A stretch of DNA of 64,000 bases from Raffaelea ambrosiae (taxonomy: Eukaryota > Ascomycota > Sordariomycetes > Ophiostomatales > Ophiostomataceae), in assembly GCA_002778195.1 (NCBI GenBank), contig PCDI01000010.1, positions 1,178,001 to 1,242,000 on the forward strand, in the 5' to 3' direction. Both the position numbers and the translations under genes were made by a program. Each line of letters opens with the position of its first letter. The stretch's first letter is position 1. Under the pieces are notes generated by a model that searched no databases, was not told the origin of the DNA, and saw only the letters and a list, made by a program, of their open reading frames with translations. This document shows, one piece after another, positions 12,015 through 23,755 of the stretch.

Positions 12015-13289
12015 CTACTCCACCTGCTCGAAGCCCTGCTTGCGAGCGGCGTTCAAGGCCTTGAGCTTGGCGGTGCCGAAGCCGGCGACGCCGCCCTCCT
12101 GGTTGGCGCCCAGCCAGGGTTTCTTGGAGTCACCGAGCATGCTGCCGGCGAGGAAGTAGGCGACGAGGCCGAGGAGGATGAGGACGAAGGCGATGGGGTA
12201 CAGGTAGTGGATGGGGATGCCAAAGACGTGGATGCCGATGATGACGCCCCAAAAGTTGGCGGTCAGCAGGGAAATGTCGAAGAAGGCGGCGCTGCCCATG
12301 CGCAGGATCAGCGGGGCCAGCGTGTAGAAGAGCGTCAGGCACAGCGTGTAGCCGGTCAGGTAGCCGCCGACCTTGCCGTTCCACACGGCGCTGGCGAACG
12401 AGGCGCGGTCGAAGATGGCGGCCGTCACGCCGTTGATGATCATGCCAAAGACGCCCAGACAGCTCAGCACCTCGTACGCGGGCCGCTTGCTGACGAACCA
12501 CTCCTCGAAGACGTTGCTGATGCCGTACAGCGAGGCGCCCAGCAGGCCGAACAGGTCGCCCTTGACCTTGTCGACGGTGGGGCCACCATTGGAGCCGGTG
12601 ATGTGGTCCGAGGCCAGCAACAGGCCCATGCCGCCGCAGGCGACGAGGATGCCGAGGATCTGGAAGGGCCGGTAGCGCACACGCAGCAGCAGGAAGCTGA
12701 TGATGACGACGCAGACGATGGACCAGAAGTTGAGCAGCTGGGCGCTCAGGATGTTGGTGTAGCGGTAGGCCAGGACGGTAAAGTAGTTGCCCTCGACGTC
12801 GAGAAAGGACAGGATGACGTACTTCCAGCCGTCGCGCAGCAGGACGCTGCGCAGGACGTAGCGCCACCCCTGCTTCCAGAACAGGATGGGCACGTAGATG
12901 AGCGACAGGAACGCGTAGTTGAAAAACGTCTGGAAGGCCGGGATGTTGGTGCCCTCGTCGGCCAGAAAGGTCGTAAACGTGTTGGTCGCCGTGATGCAGA
13001 GACTCAGCACCTGGCCGATGAGCACGACCACCCAAAAGTCCCACGTGGCCAGGTAGCTGTACCAGCGCACGGAGCGCGCCTCGATGGCCCGGAGGCCGGC
13101 GCCGACGGCGGCATCCTGGGCGGCGGCATCCTGGACATCGATCGGGCTACTGTTGGCGGTGGCCTCGGCGTCGTAGCCAAAGGGGCTGGCGGTGGTGCTG
13201 CTGTCCGGAGCACGGTAGGTACCGGGGGCCGGGGTGGCGGACACGGTGCCGTAGTCCTCCTTGCTGTAGGTCTCGATGCGGGAGGTCAT
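12015..13289 (-). CDS. SLC35F/DUF914-type membrane transporter
   Basis: Uninterrupted frame of 424 residues starting at the ATG complementary to 13287-13289. About 70 polar N-terminal residues are followed by some ten hydrophobic segments, starting at WDFWVVVLIGQVLSLCITAT. The characteristic block FLDVEGNYFTVLAYRYTNIL and the following SAQLLNFWSIVCVV segment match the SLC35F (DUF914) branch of the drug/metabolite transporter superfamily. A second half-repeat (GDLFGLLGASLYGISNVFEE) is present, as expected for a 10-TM EamA-like fold. Length is normal. The C-terminus is cytosolic and basic. The substrate is unknown; related proteins are often grouped with nucleotide-sugar or thiamine transporters, which I cannot confirm. 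The ATG is immediately preceded by a 17-nt G-run (C-run in the sense strand) ending at the ambiguous base 13308, so the leader sequence is uncertain. Confidence 0.9.
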   Translation of the reverse strand: MTSRIETYSKEDYGTVSATPAPGTYRAPDSSTTASPFGYDAEATANSSPIDVQDAAAQDAAVGAGLRAIEARSVRWYSYLATWDFWVVVLIGQVLSLCITATNTFTTFLADEGTNIPAFQTFFNYAFLSLIYVPILFWKQGWRYVLRSVLLRDGWKYVILSFLDVEGNYFTVLAYRYTNILSAQLLNFWSIVCVVIISFLLLRVRYRPFQILGILVACGGMGLLLASDHITGSNGGPTVDKVKGDLFGLLGASLYGISNVFEEWFVSKRPAYEVLSCLGVFGMIINGVTAAIFDRASFASAVWNGKVGGYLTGYTLCLTLFYTLAPLILRMGSAAFFDISLLTANFWGVIIGIHVFGIPIHYLYPIAFVLILLGLVAYFLAGSMLGDSKKPWLGANQEGGVAGFGTAKLKALNAARKQGFEQVE

Positions 13290-15041
13290 CTGGGGGGGGG
13301 GGGGGGGNGGTTAGTGGGAGGCGGGGTAGCAGCAGACTACAAGAGAAACCAAGAAAGAAACGTACTGTCAATGGTGTTCGATGCTTTTTTTTTCACTTAT
13401 TTGGTTGGGATCCCAAGTATCGTGAGATCGAAATGGACCCAATCTTGATATTGGCCTGGATTTGGGTCGGGGGTTTGGATCTGGGTCTTGATCTTTGTTT
13501 ATGTCCACTTGTACGGCGGACCGTGATCTTTGGGGAGCCTGTTGTTGGTCTCTTTATATAAGTCTTTCTGCCTTTGGAGGGCAGCGAGCGCAAAGACTTT
13601 CGAAGTCGCTCGCCGATCAGCCCTACAAAAGGGTCGACTTGTGTTTTCTGTTGTTGGACACAAAGCGCGAACAGCACATCGACGGGGCAGTCGCCGGCGA
13701 TGCAGTGGTGGGAAAGTGCGAGGGCGAAGTCCACATGGGGCGTGGGAGAGGCGAGGAAAGAGGGTTTTGAAGTTGCTGAGCAAGCGCAAATATGTGGTGA
13801 TCCGGAAGTTCTGCTATTCGCGGGGCTCGCAGATGTATGTGTTAATGGTGGTGACGTCGAGACTACGTCCTTGTCCTCAGTGGTGACGACAGGGGGGGGG
13901 GCTAGACGTTACAAAAAAGAAGAAAAAAAAAGAAAAAGAGAAGGGGCCTTTTTCCTTGGTTGGTGTTTTGTTGGTTGGAAGTGAAGGGGAAAAAAAAAAA
14001 AAAGAATAAAGAGAGAGAAGGGAAAAAGAAGTTTTGCGCCCGACTTTTGCAAAGGCCAAAAAAAAAAGGTTTAGCTTCTCAATGCGGTCTAGGCCAAGAT
14101 GGCCCACGATAATAATGAAAAATAAAACATTAAAATAATAACCAGGGACAGTGGGCTGTCGTTAGCTTTTAGTTTCTACGATAACAAACTCTTTTAAACA
14201 CAGCGTCCCTGTCCAATGGGGGGGCGGGGCAGCCAACTGGGCAAGAAACAGCAAAAACATTGGGCAGGCGTCTGTACAGAAAACAAAAGGCAAGCGCGAT
14301 AGAAGAGGCAGGCGAGGCAGGCGGAAAGAGAAGGCGCAACGAGATGCCCAAAACGAAACACGATCAAAAAGAAAAAAGGAACCCCCACTCCGTATGTCCT
14401 CCCACGGTGGCCCATTTCCATTACCCAATTCCAAGCCGTGTTTGTACGTTTTTGTACGATGCACGCTTGTTTTTTCAGCTCTCGGGATCGTGTTCAGCTC
14501 CAGCATTGGGAGCGCCAATCGCGGGACATCTGGCAGAACAGAAAAGTACTGGACCGGAATGGGTGATTCGTAAATCGGCTCCTTTATCAAAACTTGACTA
14601 TGGGCCCTTTCTCTATCTATCCTTCAAGTCGGCTTCTACTTTGCGACCTTTCATCTTGTTCCGTACAATCGGTTTTGTATTATTGAATTACCGTTGGCTA
14701 GAATGAAAACCCGTGGACCACATGCAGGTCTTTTGTATCTTGTATATCATTGGTACAGGCGAAACCAGAAAACATCCAAACATGGCAATGCATCAAGACA
14801 TCCAAATCATCCGAACCATCCATCCAAACGCAGTCAAACGAAAATGAACACAAGAAAACAAAAACAAAAAACAAAAACTCCCCCCTGAAACATCTCACCA
14901 GACATCCTTCTAAATGCTATCTATGACTCCATGAAAAGTCATCCCGTGATCCTCTCTAATGGCCCTGTTGAACACCCCGTAATCACTTTTCCCTTCCCTT
15001 CCTTCCCTACCTTTCCTTTCCTTTCCCTGCCTTTCCTTTCC
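13290..15041. other. Upstream region of SLC35F gene and 3' side of the next gene
   Basis: There is a poly-G run with N at 13308. The + strand from 13880 to 14060 is A/G-rich (several A-runs), which is CT-rich in the sense of the SLC35F gene and suggests its promoter or leader. From 14100 to 15041 no gene is supported. This part probably holds the 3' UTR of the 15042-19095 gene and includes a CT-tract near 14990-15045. Confidence 0.4.
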
Positions 15042-18000
15042 TCAAATGAATCCTGTCCCAAACTTGTCCACAATCCCTGTCGGCGTGTGCCGCCCAAACC
15101 GGCTGTGCCCAGCCTCCATGTCGGCGACTTCGCGGATCACCGGCACCCCCAGCTCCGTCACGTCCGGCACCGCGAGGTCTTTTTCCATGCCCAGGTAGTC
15201 CTCCCCGGTCTGGTACGGGTCCATCTTATGCACCGCATAGGGGTGAATGTCGAGATCCTTCACAGAGGGCGGCTCCTGCGCACCCTGGTACAAGGGCTCC
15301 TCTTCCATGACCACACCCGGCGCGGCATAGATCCCGCCGCCGCGGTGGTTCCGCTTGGCCGCATCCATGCGGCCTGGCTTGTGGTTGTCGTAGATCGACA
15401 GTCCCCGGGCCACGCCGATCGACTCCAGGTCGGCCGTAGAAGCAGGCCCCGAGACCGCAGAAACAGCCGAGGCCGACACCGACACCGGCGGCGACGGATC
15501 CGTCGTGACGGCCGCGCCGATCGCAATGTCGTTGTCAACAAGGGGTCCGCTGGTCTTCGCGTCCACAGCGTCGTCGCTGCTGTTGGCAGCCAAGATGTCG
15601 GACGTGGTGTCGTACAACTGCGGCACCGTCCGGGGCTCTGTCCTGTTGCTGCGACTGCTGCTCCCACTGCTGCCCCCGTGGTTGAAGTTGGGAAAGCTCG
15701 GCGGCACGAGCTCGTCATCGTCGTCTTCTGCCATCCCCGTCGTAGTCGTCGTAGTCGTCGTCATCGTCGTCATCCTGTCCGCTGCATACGGCCCGGCCCC
15801 GATCTCGAGGGCATACACGCTGGCCGTAAACGCCTGCGGCGCCGGAATGGTCGACTGTTGCCGCTTCGACTGTTTGAAGTCGTTCCACCCGGCACCCGGG
15901 GTCAGTTCCAGATCTTCTGTGTCGTCCAGGCCCGACTGCGCCGCCACCGGGGTGGCCATCTGAGAAGACATGGGCGAGACTTCGTCGGCTGTGGTGGGTC
16001 CAGAAGTTGAACCACTACCCCCCAGGCCGGCCGAGCCGAAAGAGGGCAGCGGCCAGTTGGACGTGGGCGACGGCAGGCTCTGGCCCAGCGGTTTGGAGAA
16101 GGGGGAGGAGTACGACTGAGAAGACGCTTGCGGTGCCAAGGTGAGGTCCTTGTAGTTGCGGTGGTTCTTTTGCAGCGTGGAAGCCGTGACCACAACAGAT
16201 TCGCCTGCTGCAGGAAGACGACTGCTGTCGTCCAACTTTTGTCCCGCGCCCTCCTCCTCCTGCTCCTCCTTATCCTCCTCCTCTTCCTCAGCCAGGTACC
16301 GCGCCAGAGGTGGCTCTTCGGACGTGTCACGCGATGACGATGTGGGCGTCGGCTGTGTCGTCATCAGCTGCTGCTTCTTTGTGGACGAGTCGGCGACAGG
16401 CGACACCGGCGACACCGGCGACAGCGGCAGGTTGGTGGCGGGCATGCGCCGGAAGCGGCCGTCCATTTCCGTCGAGGACGGTGAGGACAGCGGCGGCGTG
16501 GCCATGGCGGCATAGTCGACAACCTCCTCCTGCTGCTGCTGCTGCAGCTGCTGCTGTTGAGCGGGTGCCAGCGGCGGTGGTGACTCGGCACGGGGGAGCG
16601 AGATGCTCTTCTGCAGGGGGTGACCCGACTTCTGGCTAGCTGCCGCCAGCGCGTCCCTTGACCGGTTCTGCGTCAGCGTGATGGGGCCGGCTGGCTGTTG
16701 GCCGGGGTACTGCCGCGGTTTGGATGGCTGTCGCCGGTCGCTGCTGGGACTGAACGGGCGGTAGCCGGCGTCGCTCAGCTGCTGCTCGGGCGGGAATGTC
16801 GGGCTCTCGTCCACGGGCGAAGACGTTGCTGTTGCTGCCGCTGCTGCTGCTGCCGCTGCTGTGTAGTACGGATCCCGGGCGTATGGATCCCGAGGACTCT
16901 GCGGACCGTAGCCATAGTCTGCGGGCGGTGGTCCTCGCGGGCTCTGCGGGCCGTAGCCGTAGTCTGCGGGCGGTGGTCCACGAGGGCTCAGCGGGCCAGG
17001 GCCATACTCTCCGCCCGGTGGTCCCCGCGGCATGGGCGGACGCTGGCCCTGCTGGGTGGGTGGTGGTGGCCGCATCCGGTCCCGGGACTTTGCGTGCTTG
17101 AGAGCCGGTCCCTGGCCTGGGCCTGGAGAATACGGCCGTTGGCCACCGCGGCTCGGAGGCGGCGGCAGCATGGGCGGTGGTGGTCCCTGTGGCGGGTAGC
17201 CACCGCCGTACTGCCCGCGTGGCTGTTGTTGCAGCTGTTGTTGGTAGCCTCTCTGGTCGCGGTACTGGTCGCGGTAGGGGTCCCGGTAGCCGTCCTGGTA
17301 GCCGTCTCCGCCGCGGTAGTCTCGCGGGTCTCTCTGTCGCTGGTCTCGCGGGTTTCGTGGCCGGCTCTTGGAACGGGCGTCTCTCGCACGTGGATCCCTA
17401 GCGTCTCTGGGATCTTTGGGGGCTCTGGGGTCCCCCACATCCCGCGGATCGCGCTGGTACCGAGGATCACGGGGGTCCCGGTTATCTCTGTACCGCGGGT
17501 CGGCCCGCGGGTCGCGGCCACGCGGGTCGCGACCGTCTCGTTGGTAGCGAGGGTCGCGCGGGTCGCGCTGAGCACGTGGATCGCGCGGGTCCCTGCCATA
17601 GTCCCTGGCGTCCCTGGCGTCCCTGGGTTCTCTAGGATCCCTTGGGCCATTGTTCCGAGGCGGCCCACCACTCCGTGGTCCGTGAGCCGTCCCTGGCCGG
17701 CGGTCGTCATAACGGTCGTAGTCCCCATCTCTGGGGAAGGGAGATGTGGGCGAGCGGGGATTGCCCTTGCCGTTGTACGCCTGCTGCTGCTGCAGCCGCT
17801 GCCGAGGTTGGCCTGAATGCGGCTGGTTCTGCAGAGGGTAAGGCTGGTCGGCGTTTTCGACCTGTGCCGACCAGCTCCTGCGTCCAGACCCGTTGGCGGC
17901 CGAGTCCTTCTGCCGGGCGCGGTCTTGCGCCTTTTTGTCTGTACTGCTGCTGACAGCCCCGTTGAGAGACTGGCCGCCCCCATTCTGCAGGTCGTCCTCG

Positions 18001-19095
18001 CCGAGCGAGGGGGACGTCGCGCGCGTTCCGTCCGTGTTGTCCGTCGACTGCGTCTGGTTGTCTTCCGTGTCGACGTCGGTCGTGTCTGCCGACGTAGTGG
18101 TCGTCGTGGCCATGCCCATGGCCGTGCCCGTTGCCTTGGCGTATGCCTGGGCTGCCTGCTCGGCATTGGGCGATAGCGGCGAGACCCGGCCGGTCTTGTG
18201 GTGGCTCAGGGCCGGCGTGCTGAGGCTTGTTCGCAGTCCCGGCGATCTCGGCCCCCCTCCTACTCCTCTACTGCTGAAGTTGGCCGTCATGGGCGACGAG
18301 GGCTTGCTGCTGTTGCGACTGCTGCCGCCGCTGTTGGTTTCACGTGCCGCCAGACGTTGCTCCAGCTGCTGCGACTGGTTGACAAGCCGCATCAGATCCA
18401 GCTCGCTCAGGCGTGGAGGTGCCTTCTTGGACGAAGTGCCACGTGCTCCTCCTGCTCCTCCTGCCCCCCCTCCTCCTCCAGGACCTGGCGTGCCCGGCCG
18501 GCTGGATGTCGAGCCAGGCGTCCCCGGACGGCTGCTGTTGGCAGTGCGGCTGTTGGACTTAAAGTGGACGTCGAGCGGGCTGACCCATGGCTTGTTGCCG
18601 TGCGACGTGCTGGGCCGGCTGGGGCTCGTGTTGCGGGCGTTGAACATGGCGGCAAAAGAGGCGTCGTTGGTGGGCATGGCGCTGGAGAGGCTGCCGGTGC
18701 GCGAACGGCCGCGCTCGCTGTCGCCGGCCCATGGCTGGGACGGTAAGTTCAGGTTGCTGGAGCTGTCGAGGCCGCCACTGATACCCGCTGCTGCTGCTTT
18801 TCCTGGGCGGGCTTTCTGGAGCTTGTGGGACGTGCCGGGACGGGAACTCGAGCCGGCCTGGGCATGTTTGCCAAAGAATTGGCCTTCGCCAAGCTGGTTC
18901 TGGTCGATTTTGCTTGCTGGTTGTTGTTGTGGCTCAGGCGTGTTTGCTTTTCTGCCATGCGTTAGACATTGGCGATCGTGGGGGGTAAGGACTACCAAGA
19001 GCCAAGCAAGAGGCGTCTGTTGGTGAGAAGATGAAGAGGATATTTCCAACTTACTTCTTCTTGTCGCCTGCGCGCTTGAAGCCGAAAAGGCCCAT
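15042..19095 (-). CDS. Large disordered protein with RDPR-repeat block, function unknown
   Basis: Two exons, 19095-19055 and 18951-15042, give 1316 residues. The start is the ATG complementary to 19093-19095 (MGLFGFKRAGDKKK); donor GTAAGT, branch CTAAC, acceptor CAG, phase 2. The protein is almost wholly low-complexity. Residues 1-300 are Ser/Gly/Pro-rich with repeated SRPGTS/SRPGTPG motifs. About residues 455-585 form an Arg-Asp-Pro block with many RDPR units. Residues 585-740 are Pro/Gly/Tyr-rich and include two copies of SPRGPPPADYGYGPQ followed by an Ala tract. Gln runs lie near 815. The last 300 residues contain better ordered segments (GAGWNDFKQSKRQQSTIPAP, ASVYALEIGAGPYAADR, RNHRGGGIYAAPG). 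No enzyme domain or membrane segment is visible. The charged repeats suggest an RNA-binding, scaffold or condensate-type protein, but that is inference only. Long open frames on the opposite strand are GC-composition shadows. Confidence 0.75.
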
Positions 19096-21318
19096 CGTGA
19101 GTTAAAAAGATCGTCGCCTCAACGGGCGAGGAGAACAGGTGGAAACGGTTGTTGGTCGTTGGCGGTTGTGTTGGCCGTATGGGGCTCCTCAAGTCATGTT
19201 CTCGTGTGCGTGTCGAAGATGGGGAAGTCAAAACTCGTGATGCCACTGTCCTCTTATCCTCAATCACACCCTCTCACAAGTCGTATACGACAAAGGAAAA
19301 AAAAATTGTCACAAGAAACGGAAAGACGAGAAACGAGAGTGTGGGAATAATATTCGCCAATCTGAAAAGATAGAGTGGTCTCTGACGAAGAGCACAAAAC
19401 GAGAGTATGAATACAAAAAATAAAAAAATAAAAACGTATAAAAAAGAGAGAGAGAACCAAAACCAGACATGAAAAACGCGAAAAAGGGGAGATCGGCACG
19501 GAGGAGCAAGTAGATGGTGCGCGTTCAGACCAAAAAGACCAGGGACCAAGCTAACTAACAGCTGCAGGTCGTTTAGACTCCAATCTCCACTTGGGTGTGG
19601 GCGTGAGGGGGATTGAGGAACAGGAACGGAAGAAACGAACAGGATGGTCAGCTTTGGAATGGGTGTGTTAGGCTAGGAACAGGGGAAACGAGGGTGACCC
19701 GATTGGCGCCGGCCCCGTAGTCATCTGTGTGGTGCTGTCAGGCAATATTAGTCGAAACAGATTGGGAAGACGTTGGGACTTTTCGAACACGACGAGAGAA
19801 GAGCATCCTGTGCGAGTCGAGGGCCATGTGCAGATTATGCTGATCCTTCGCGTGCGACTCTCTGCCGTGCGCCCAAGATACGAGAAAGAGAAAGAAACTA
19901 TGTTGGAAACACCTGGAAATTGAAACCCGGCATGTTGTGTGTGTACTCGTACAGCATGTTCGTTGGACTGGCGGCATGCCAGTGCCTTCCGAGAGAGCCG
20001 TGGAGAACGGCAGGAAAAGGAGAAGCCCTGCAGGCACTTTCTTTTTTGGTTGCCTTTTGCTGGTAGTCCTGTTTGCTTCTTCCTCGAAATGGGAACCCTT
20101 TTCGGTGTACAAGATGCTAAAATCAATCAAAGGGGATGACAGATCCCCCCCTCCCCCGAAAGGGGCATGACGTGGGAAGGTTGCTGCTGTTGGTGTATGG
20201 TGTATTTTCAGTTGGTGTGGCCCCTGAGCTTTATATTTCAGGGTGGTGGTGTGGACAAGGGCCTAAAAAAAAAAGAACGGAAATGAGGCTCAGAAAGTGT
20301 GCGAGTGCGTACAGTCAAGAATTTCTACCCGTAGTCACGAGTATCTGACATAATTGGTTTTTTTTTTCTTATTCTTATTTTTTTTTTTCCTTTTTTCTTT
20401 TCATGACGAGGCTCTGAAAGCAAGGAAAGCACCTCCCGGTCGTGCCTTCCCTGTTGTTTCGAAATCCTAAGTCCCCGAAGTTTCCAAAGTCACCGTCGCA
20501 CCTTCCCCAAGAGCTCACAGACCTGCGGGCCGTGACAAAAATGCGACAGTATTGCACCCCGACAAAACAGAAAGGCGAGCGCACTGGGCAAAGGCAAAAA
20601 AGAGGGCTTCTTCCTTTTTCCTTGGGTCGTGACTACGCTGGTTTTAGTTTTCCCTCGGTCTGTTTGGTTGCTTTTTGGCTGGGGGGTTCTTTTGGCCTTT
20701 TGGTGTCGTTTTGGTGTCTTTTTCGCTTGTGGTGTCGGTAGTGCAATTTCCCATCGCGTTCGGGGCTAGCGCGTCGCTCTCTAACAAAAAAGTGGATCGC
20801 TCATATATATCACACACAGTCAGATATGGTCCACATAGCCATCACACAGCACATTGGTTCTCTTAGCAAGCACCCAATGGCCATCACACGTCCCGGCGCC
20901 AAAAAGAACAAAGAAAATGACAGCAGGGCTGACCCGTTCATTCTCCACAGTGGGATCGCGAAGTCGCGATTGCCAATACGATGGACGCGTTTTGAAAGTT
21001 GTAACTACTATGTATGTACCGAAATACTTGTAACTTGTCTCAAATGTCGTACATACATAGTACAAGATGGCTCCAACTCTGTCCAAGTCTTTGCCCAGGC
21101 TTGCCCAATCAACATACCTAAAAGCCTGTCTTGTCCCATTGTCCCGTTGTTCTATGGTCTTAACCCGTCTCAGTGGACATTGTCCATTTCCCAGTAATAT
21201 TCCAGAACTCCTAAAATGCAAACTTATGAACATGGCTGGACCAGTCGGGGTCTGCCCCGGCTGGTCCGGCTCCTCCTGACTCTTTAAAGTTCCCCTCGAA
21301 GAACTTACTAAGAAGCTT
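19096..21318. other. Upstream region of the RDPR protein gene; no gene seen
   Basis: From 19290 to 19480 the + strand is A/G-rich, which is CT-rich in the sense of the minus-strand gene starting at 19095 and fits its leader. T-rich tracts follow near 20355-20400. The 19500-21300 stretch contains short frames only, none with recognisable family features. The right part probably carries the 3' UTR of the MFS gene ending at 21319. Confidence 0.4.
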
Positions 21319-23755
21319 CTACGCGTCTTCCTGATCGACCGTCCTTGCAGCAGCAGGTACCACGCCCTCTTCCTCTTCCCCTTCCCCTGCATCTGTCGCA
21401 GAAGAAGCACGGTCCGCCGTGTCCACCATGGCTGCCGAGATCTGAAAGGCCCACACGAGCAGATTGCCGATCGCAAACATGCCAGCGGCGACCATGAAGG
21501 GCAGGCCAATCCAGACGCCTCCGAGATCGATGCCCGTGCTGAGCATCTTGTACATGAGCGGGGCGGCGACGAGGACGCCGCTGAACTCGATGAGGGCGAG
21601 GAGGGAGTTCATGATGGCCTGGTGGTGGGCCTCGACGAAGGCATTGAGGAGACTACGCATGAAGGAGGAGTAGCCGCCACCAAGGGAAGAGACGACGAGG
21701 GCTGGACAATTGGTAAGCGAGGAGAGAAACGAGCGAAGCGAGGACCGACCAAAAAAAGCGAGGAATGGAAAAGGCTAGGAGAGAAAAGGAGAAAAACGAG
21801 CGAAGCGAGGACCCAAAAAACGAGGACAGAAAAAGGCTACTAGAGAAAAGGGGGGAAACGAGCGAAGCGAGGACCCCCAAAAAGCGAGGAGAGGAAACTT
21901 ACAGAAGGAGAGTACGGGGACGGTAGGCGAAAAGGCCGTCAACAATGCGCCGACGACAAAGAGAGAACTGGAGAGACGAGCGAGCCAGAGGTCCTTGAAG
22001 AGCGGGGCGAGGCCGAGCTTGCGGACGGCGAAGACGCTGACGGCCGGGAGGATGACGAGGCAGAGGACCAAGTTGGTGACGCTGCGGATGGTGAGGAGGA
22101 ATGTGGCCTAGCAGAGCGGAGGGTTAGTATGGTAGCCATTGGGGTGAGATGATGACCATCGGGTGAGACAAGAACCAAAGGAAAAAAAAAACGGGAAAGA
22201 GGTGAGGAATGGGAGATGGGGTAAAAACAATGAAAAAAGGGGAGAATGAAGAACGAAGAATGAAGAACGAGGCAACGGGCACGAGGACAAAAATGGGATA
22301 CGAAGGTATGAAGGAAGGCATGACAAAAGGACACGGGACCAATGCTGAGGAATGAGACAAGCGAAACAAAAAAAAGCATAACACGAGAACCGGACACGAC
22401 ATTCGCAAACAACGACATCTGGGTAGAGAGGGGGGGGGGATAGGGACGGGGGAGGTCTTCGTGAGACTGACCGAGCTCCACGACAGGTGATACCGCTTCG
22501 TGGCATACTGCAGCAGCAGATCCTGCGCCAGACGGCCGGCAATCAAGAATGTAAACGAGACCATGAGCACCATCAGGCGCCGGTTCGTCAGGACAAAGGT
22601 CCACAGCTCGTAGGCGTCGTTCTCCAGGTAGTGCACGAAGCCCGACCAGGCCGCGGACGCCCAGGAGGAGGTCTTGGGCGGCGACGACGACGACGGGAAC
22701 GAGGCGAGGTCCCCCGCGCTGTTGTGGTTGTTGTTGTTGTTGTCCATGTCGCCGATGCTCCTCCTCCTCCTGCTGCTGTCTGGGTCAGTTGCGCCAGGAA
22801 GGGTCTTGTCCGCGGCCCGGACGCCGTCGGCCGCCTGGTCCCAGTTGAGCGTCTCGGGCACAAACAGGAGCAGCAGCACAAACCCGGTGACCATGGTGGC
22901 GTAGCCCACCAGCAGCGGGGTCCAGTTGCCGACGAGCAGCAGCGATCCGCCGAGCGGGTTGGAGATGAGCTCGGCGACCAGAAAGGCCGCCTGCAGGCGG
23001 AAGTAGCAGCCGGCGCGGTCGGCCTGCGGCGTGACGTCGCCCAGCATGGTGTAGACCATGGCCGGGCCGACGGCGGCGAAGTTGCCGATGCAGCCGATGG
23101 CGGCGCTGAAGAGGATGGCCCAGGGCGAGACGAGGTGGGCGGACGCGAGGGCCAGGACGAGCAGATACCACGTCGTCTGCAGCGTCAGCCCCAGCCAGGC
23201 CAGCAGAATCACGGGCCGGCGGCCGATCTTGTCGGCCATGACGCCGTAGGGAATGGCCAGCACGATGCCGGGGATGCACTCGAGCGAGGTCAGCCAGCCC
23301 GACAGCCGGGACAGCTCGTGCTGCACCGCATTGGCCTTGCACCGGGGGTCGTTGGCCAGGGGGTTGGGCGCAAAGATGCCCCCTCCACCACCACCACTGC
23401 CAACCACGGAGAGATGGAGCGTAGGGTCGTCGGCCACCAGGATGCGCTGGCACAGGAGCGACTCGACGGAGCTGATCAGCGCCGGCATCAGGGTGTTGTA
23501 GCCGAGCTCGGTCAGGGCGAAGCAGAGGAACATTTGGATGGTGACGCTGTGGCGGTTGGTGAAATGGGGGATGTGGACGTATTGGCGGAGGAAGGAGACG
23601 AAGGAAGACGAGGGCGGGGACGAGGCGGAGGACGGGGGCGACGGCGATGAGGCCGGGGAGACCTCAGGAGAGCCGCCGACAGCCTCGCCGACCGGCGCTG
23701 CGCTCGCCCGTCCGAGCAGGGGCTGCCGCTCGTCGGCGTCTCGGTTGTCGGCCAT
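21319..23755 (-). CDS. MFS transporter, possibly vacuolar
   Basis: Three exons, 23755-22472, 22107-21903 and 21701-21319, give 623 residues. The start is the ATG complementary to 23753-23755; the frame extends upstream only through TTG codons. Splice signals are GTCAGT...TAG and GTAAGT...CAG, both in frame. An N-terminal cytosolic tail with ERQPLLGR resembles an acidic dileucine sorting signal seen in vacuolar transporters. The first half has six membrane segments, including TELGYNTLMPALISSVE and the MFS signature GVMADKIGRRPVI (DxxGRRP type). A long polar loop with an Asn run (residues about 330-370) follows. The second half continues across the introns to the last segments (GGVWIGLPFMVAAGMF). 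Intron 1 is unusually long (364 nt) and open for about 120 codons. Intron 2 carries three copies of a 20-bp motif. The substrate is unknown. Confidence 0.85.
21727..21875 (-). repeat. Three copies of a 20-bp intronic motif
   Basis: The motif AAACGAGCGAAGCGAGGACC (as read on the + strand) occurs at 21727-21746, 21794-21813 and 21856-21875, spaced 67 and 62 bp apart, within intron 2 of the MFS gene. Flanking A-runs and GCGAGGA pieces are also repeated, so the whole unit is about 62-67 bp. An exact fourth copy lies at 52220-52239 in an intron of the aldo/keto reductase gene. The core is a mirror repeat (GAGCGAAGCGAG). Confidence 0.9.

Noticed and set aside
12207..13448. 413-residue open frame on the + strand
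   Set aside because: It is antisense to the SLC35F gene and made of Gln/Asp/Val/Gly-rich composition caused by GC-rich codons of the real gene.
16698..19026. Two frames of about 370 residues on the + strand
   Set aside because: They are antisense shadows of the RDPR-repeat protein; Val/Leu/Arg-rich composition mirrors the repeat codons.
22487..23650. 387-residue + strand frame
   Set aside because: It is antisense to exon 1 of the MFS gene and has no family features.
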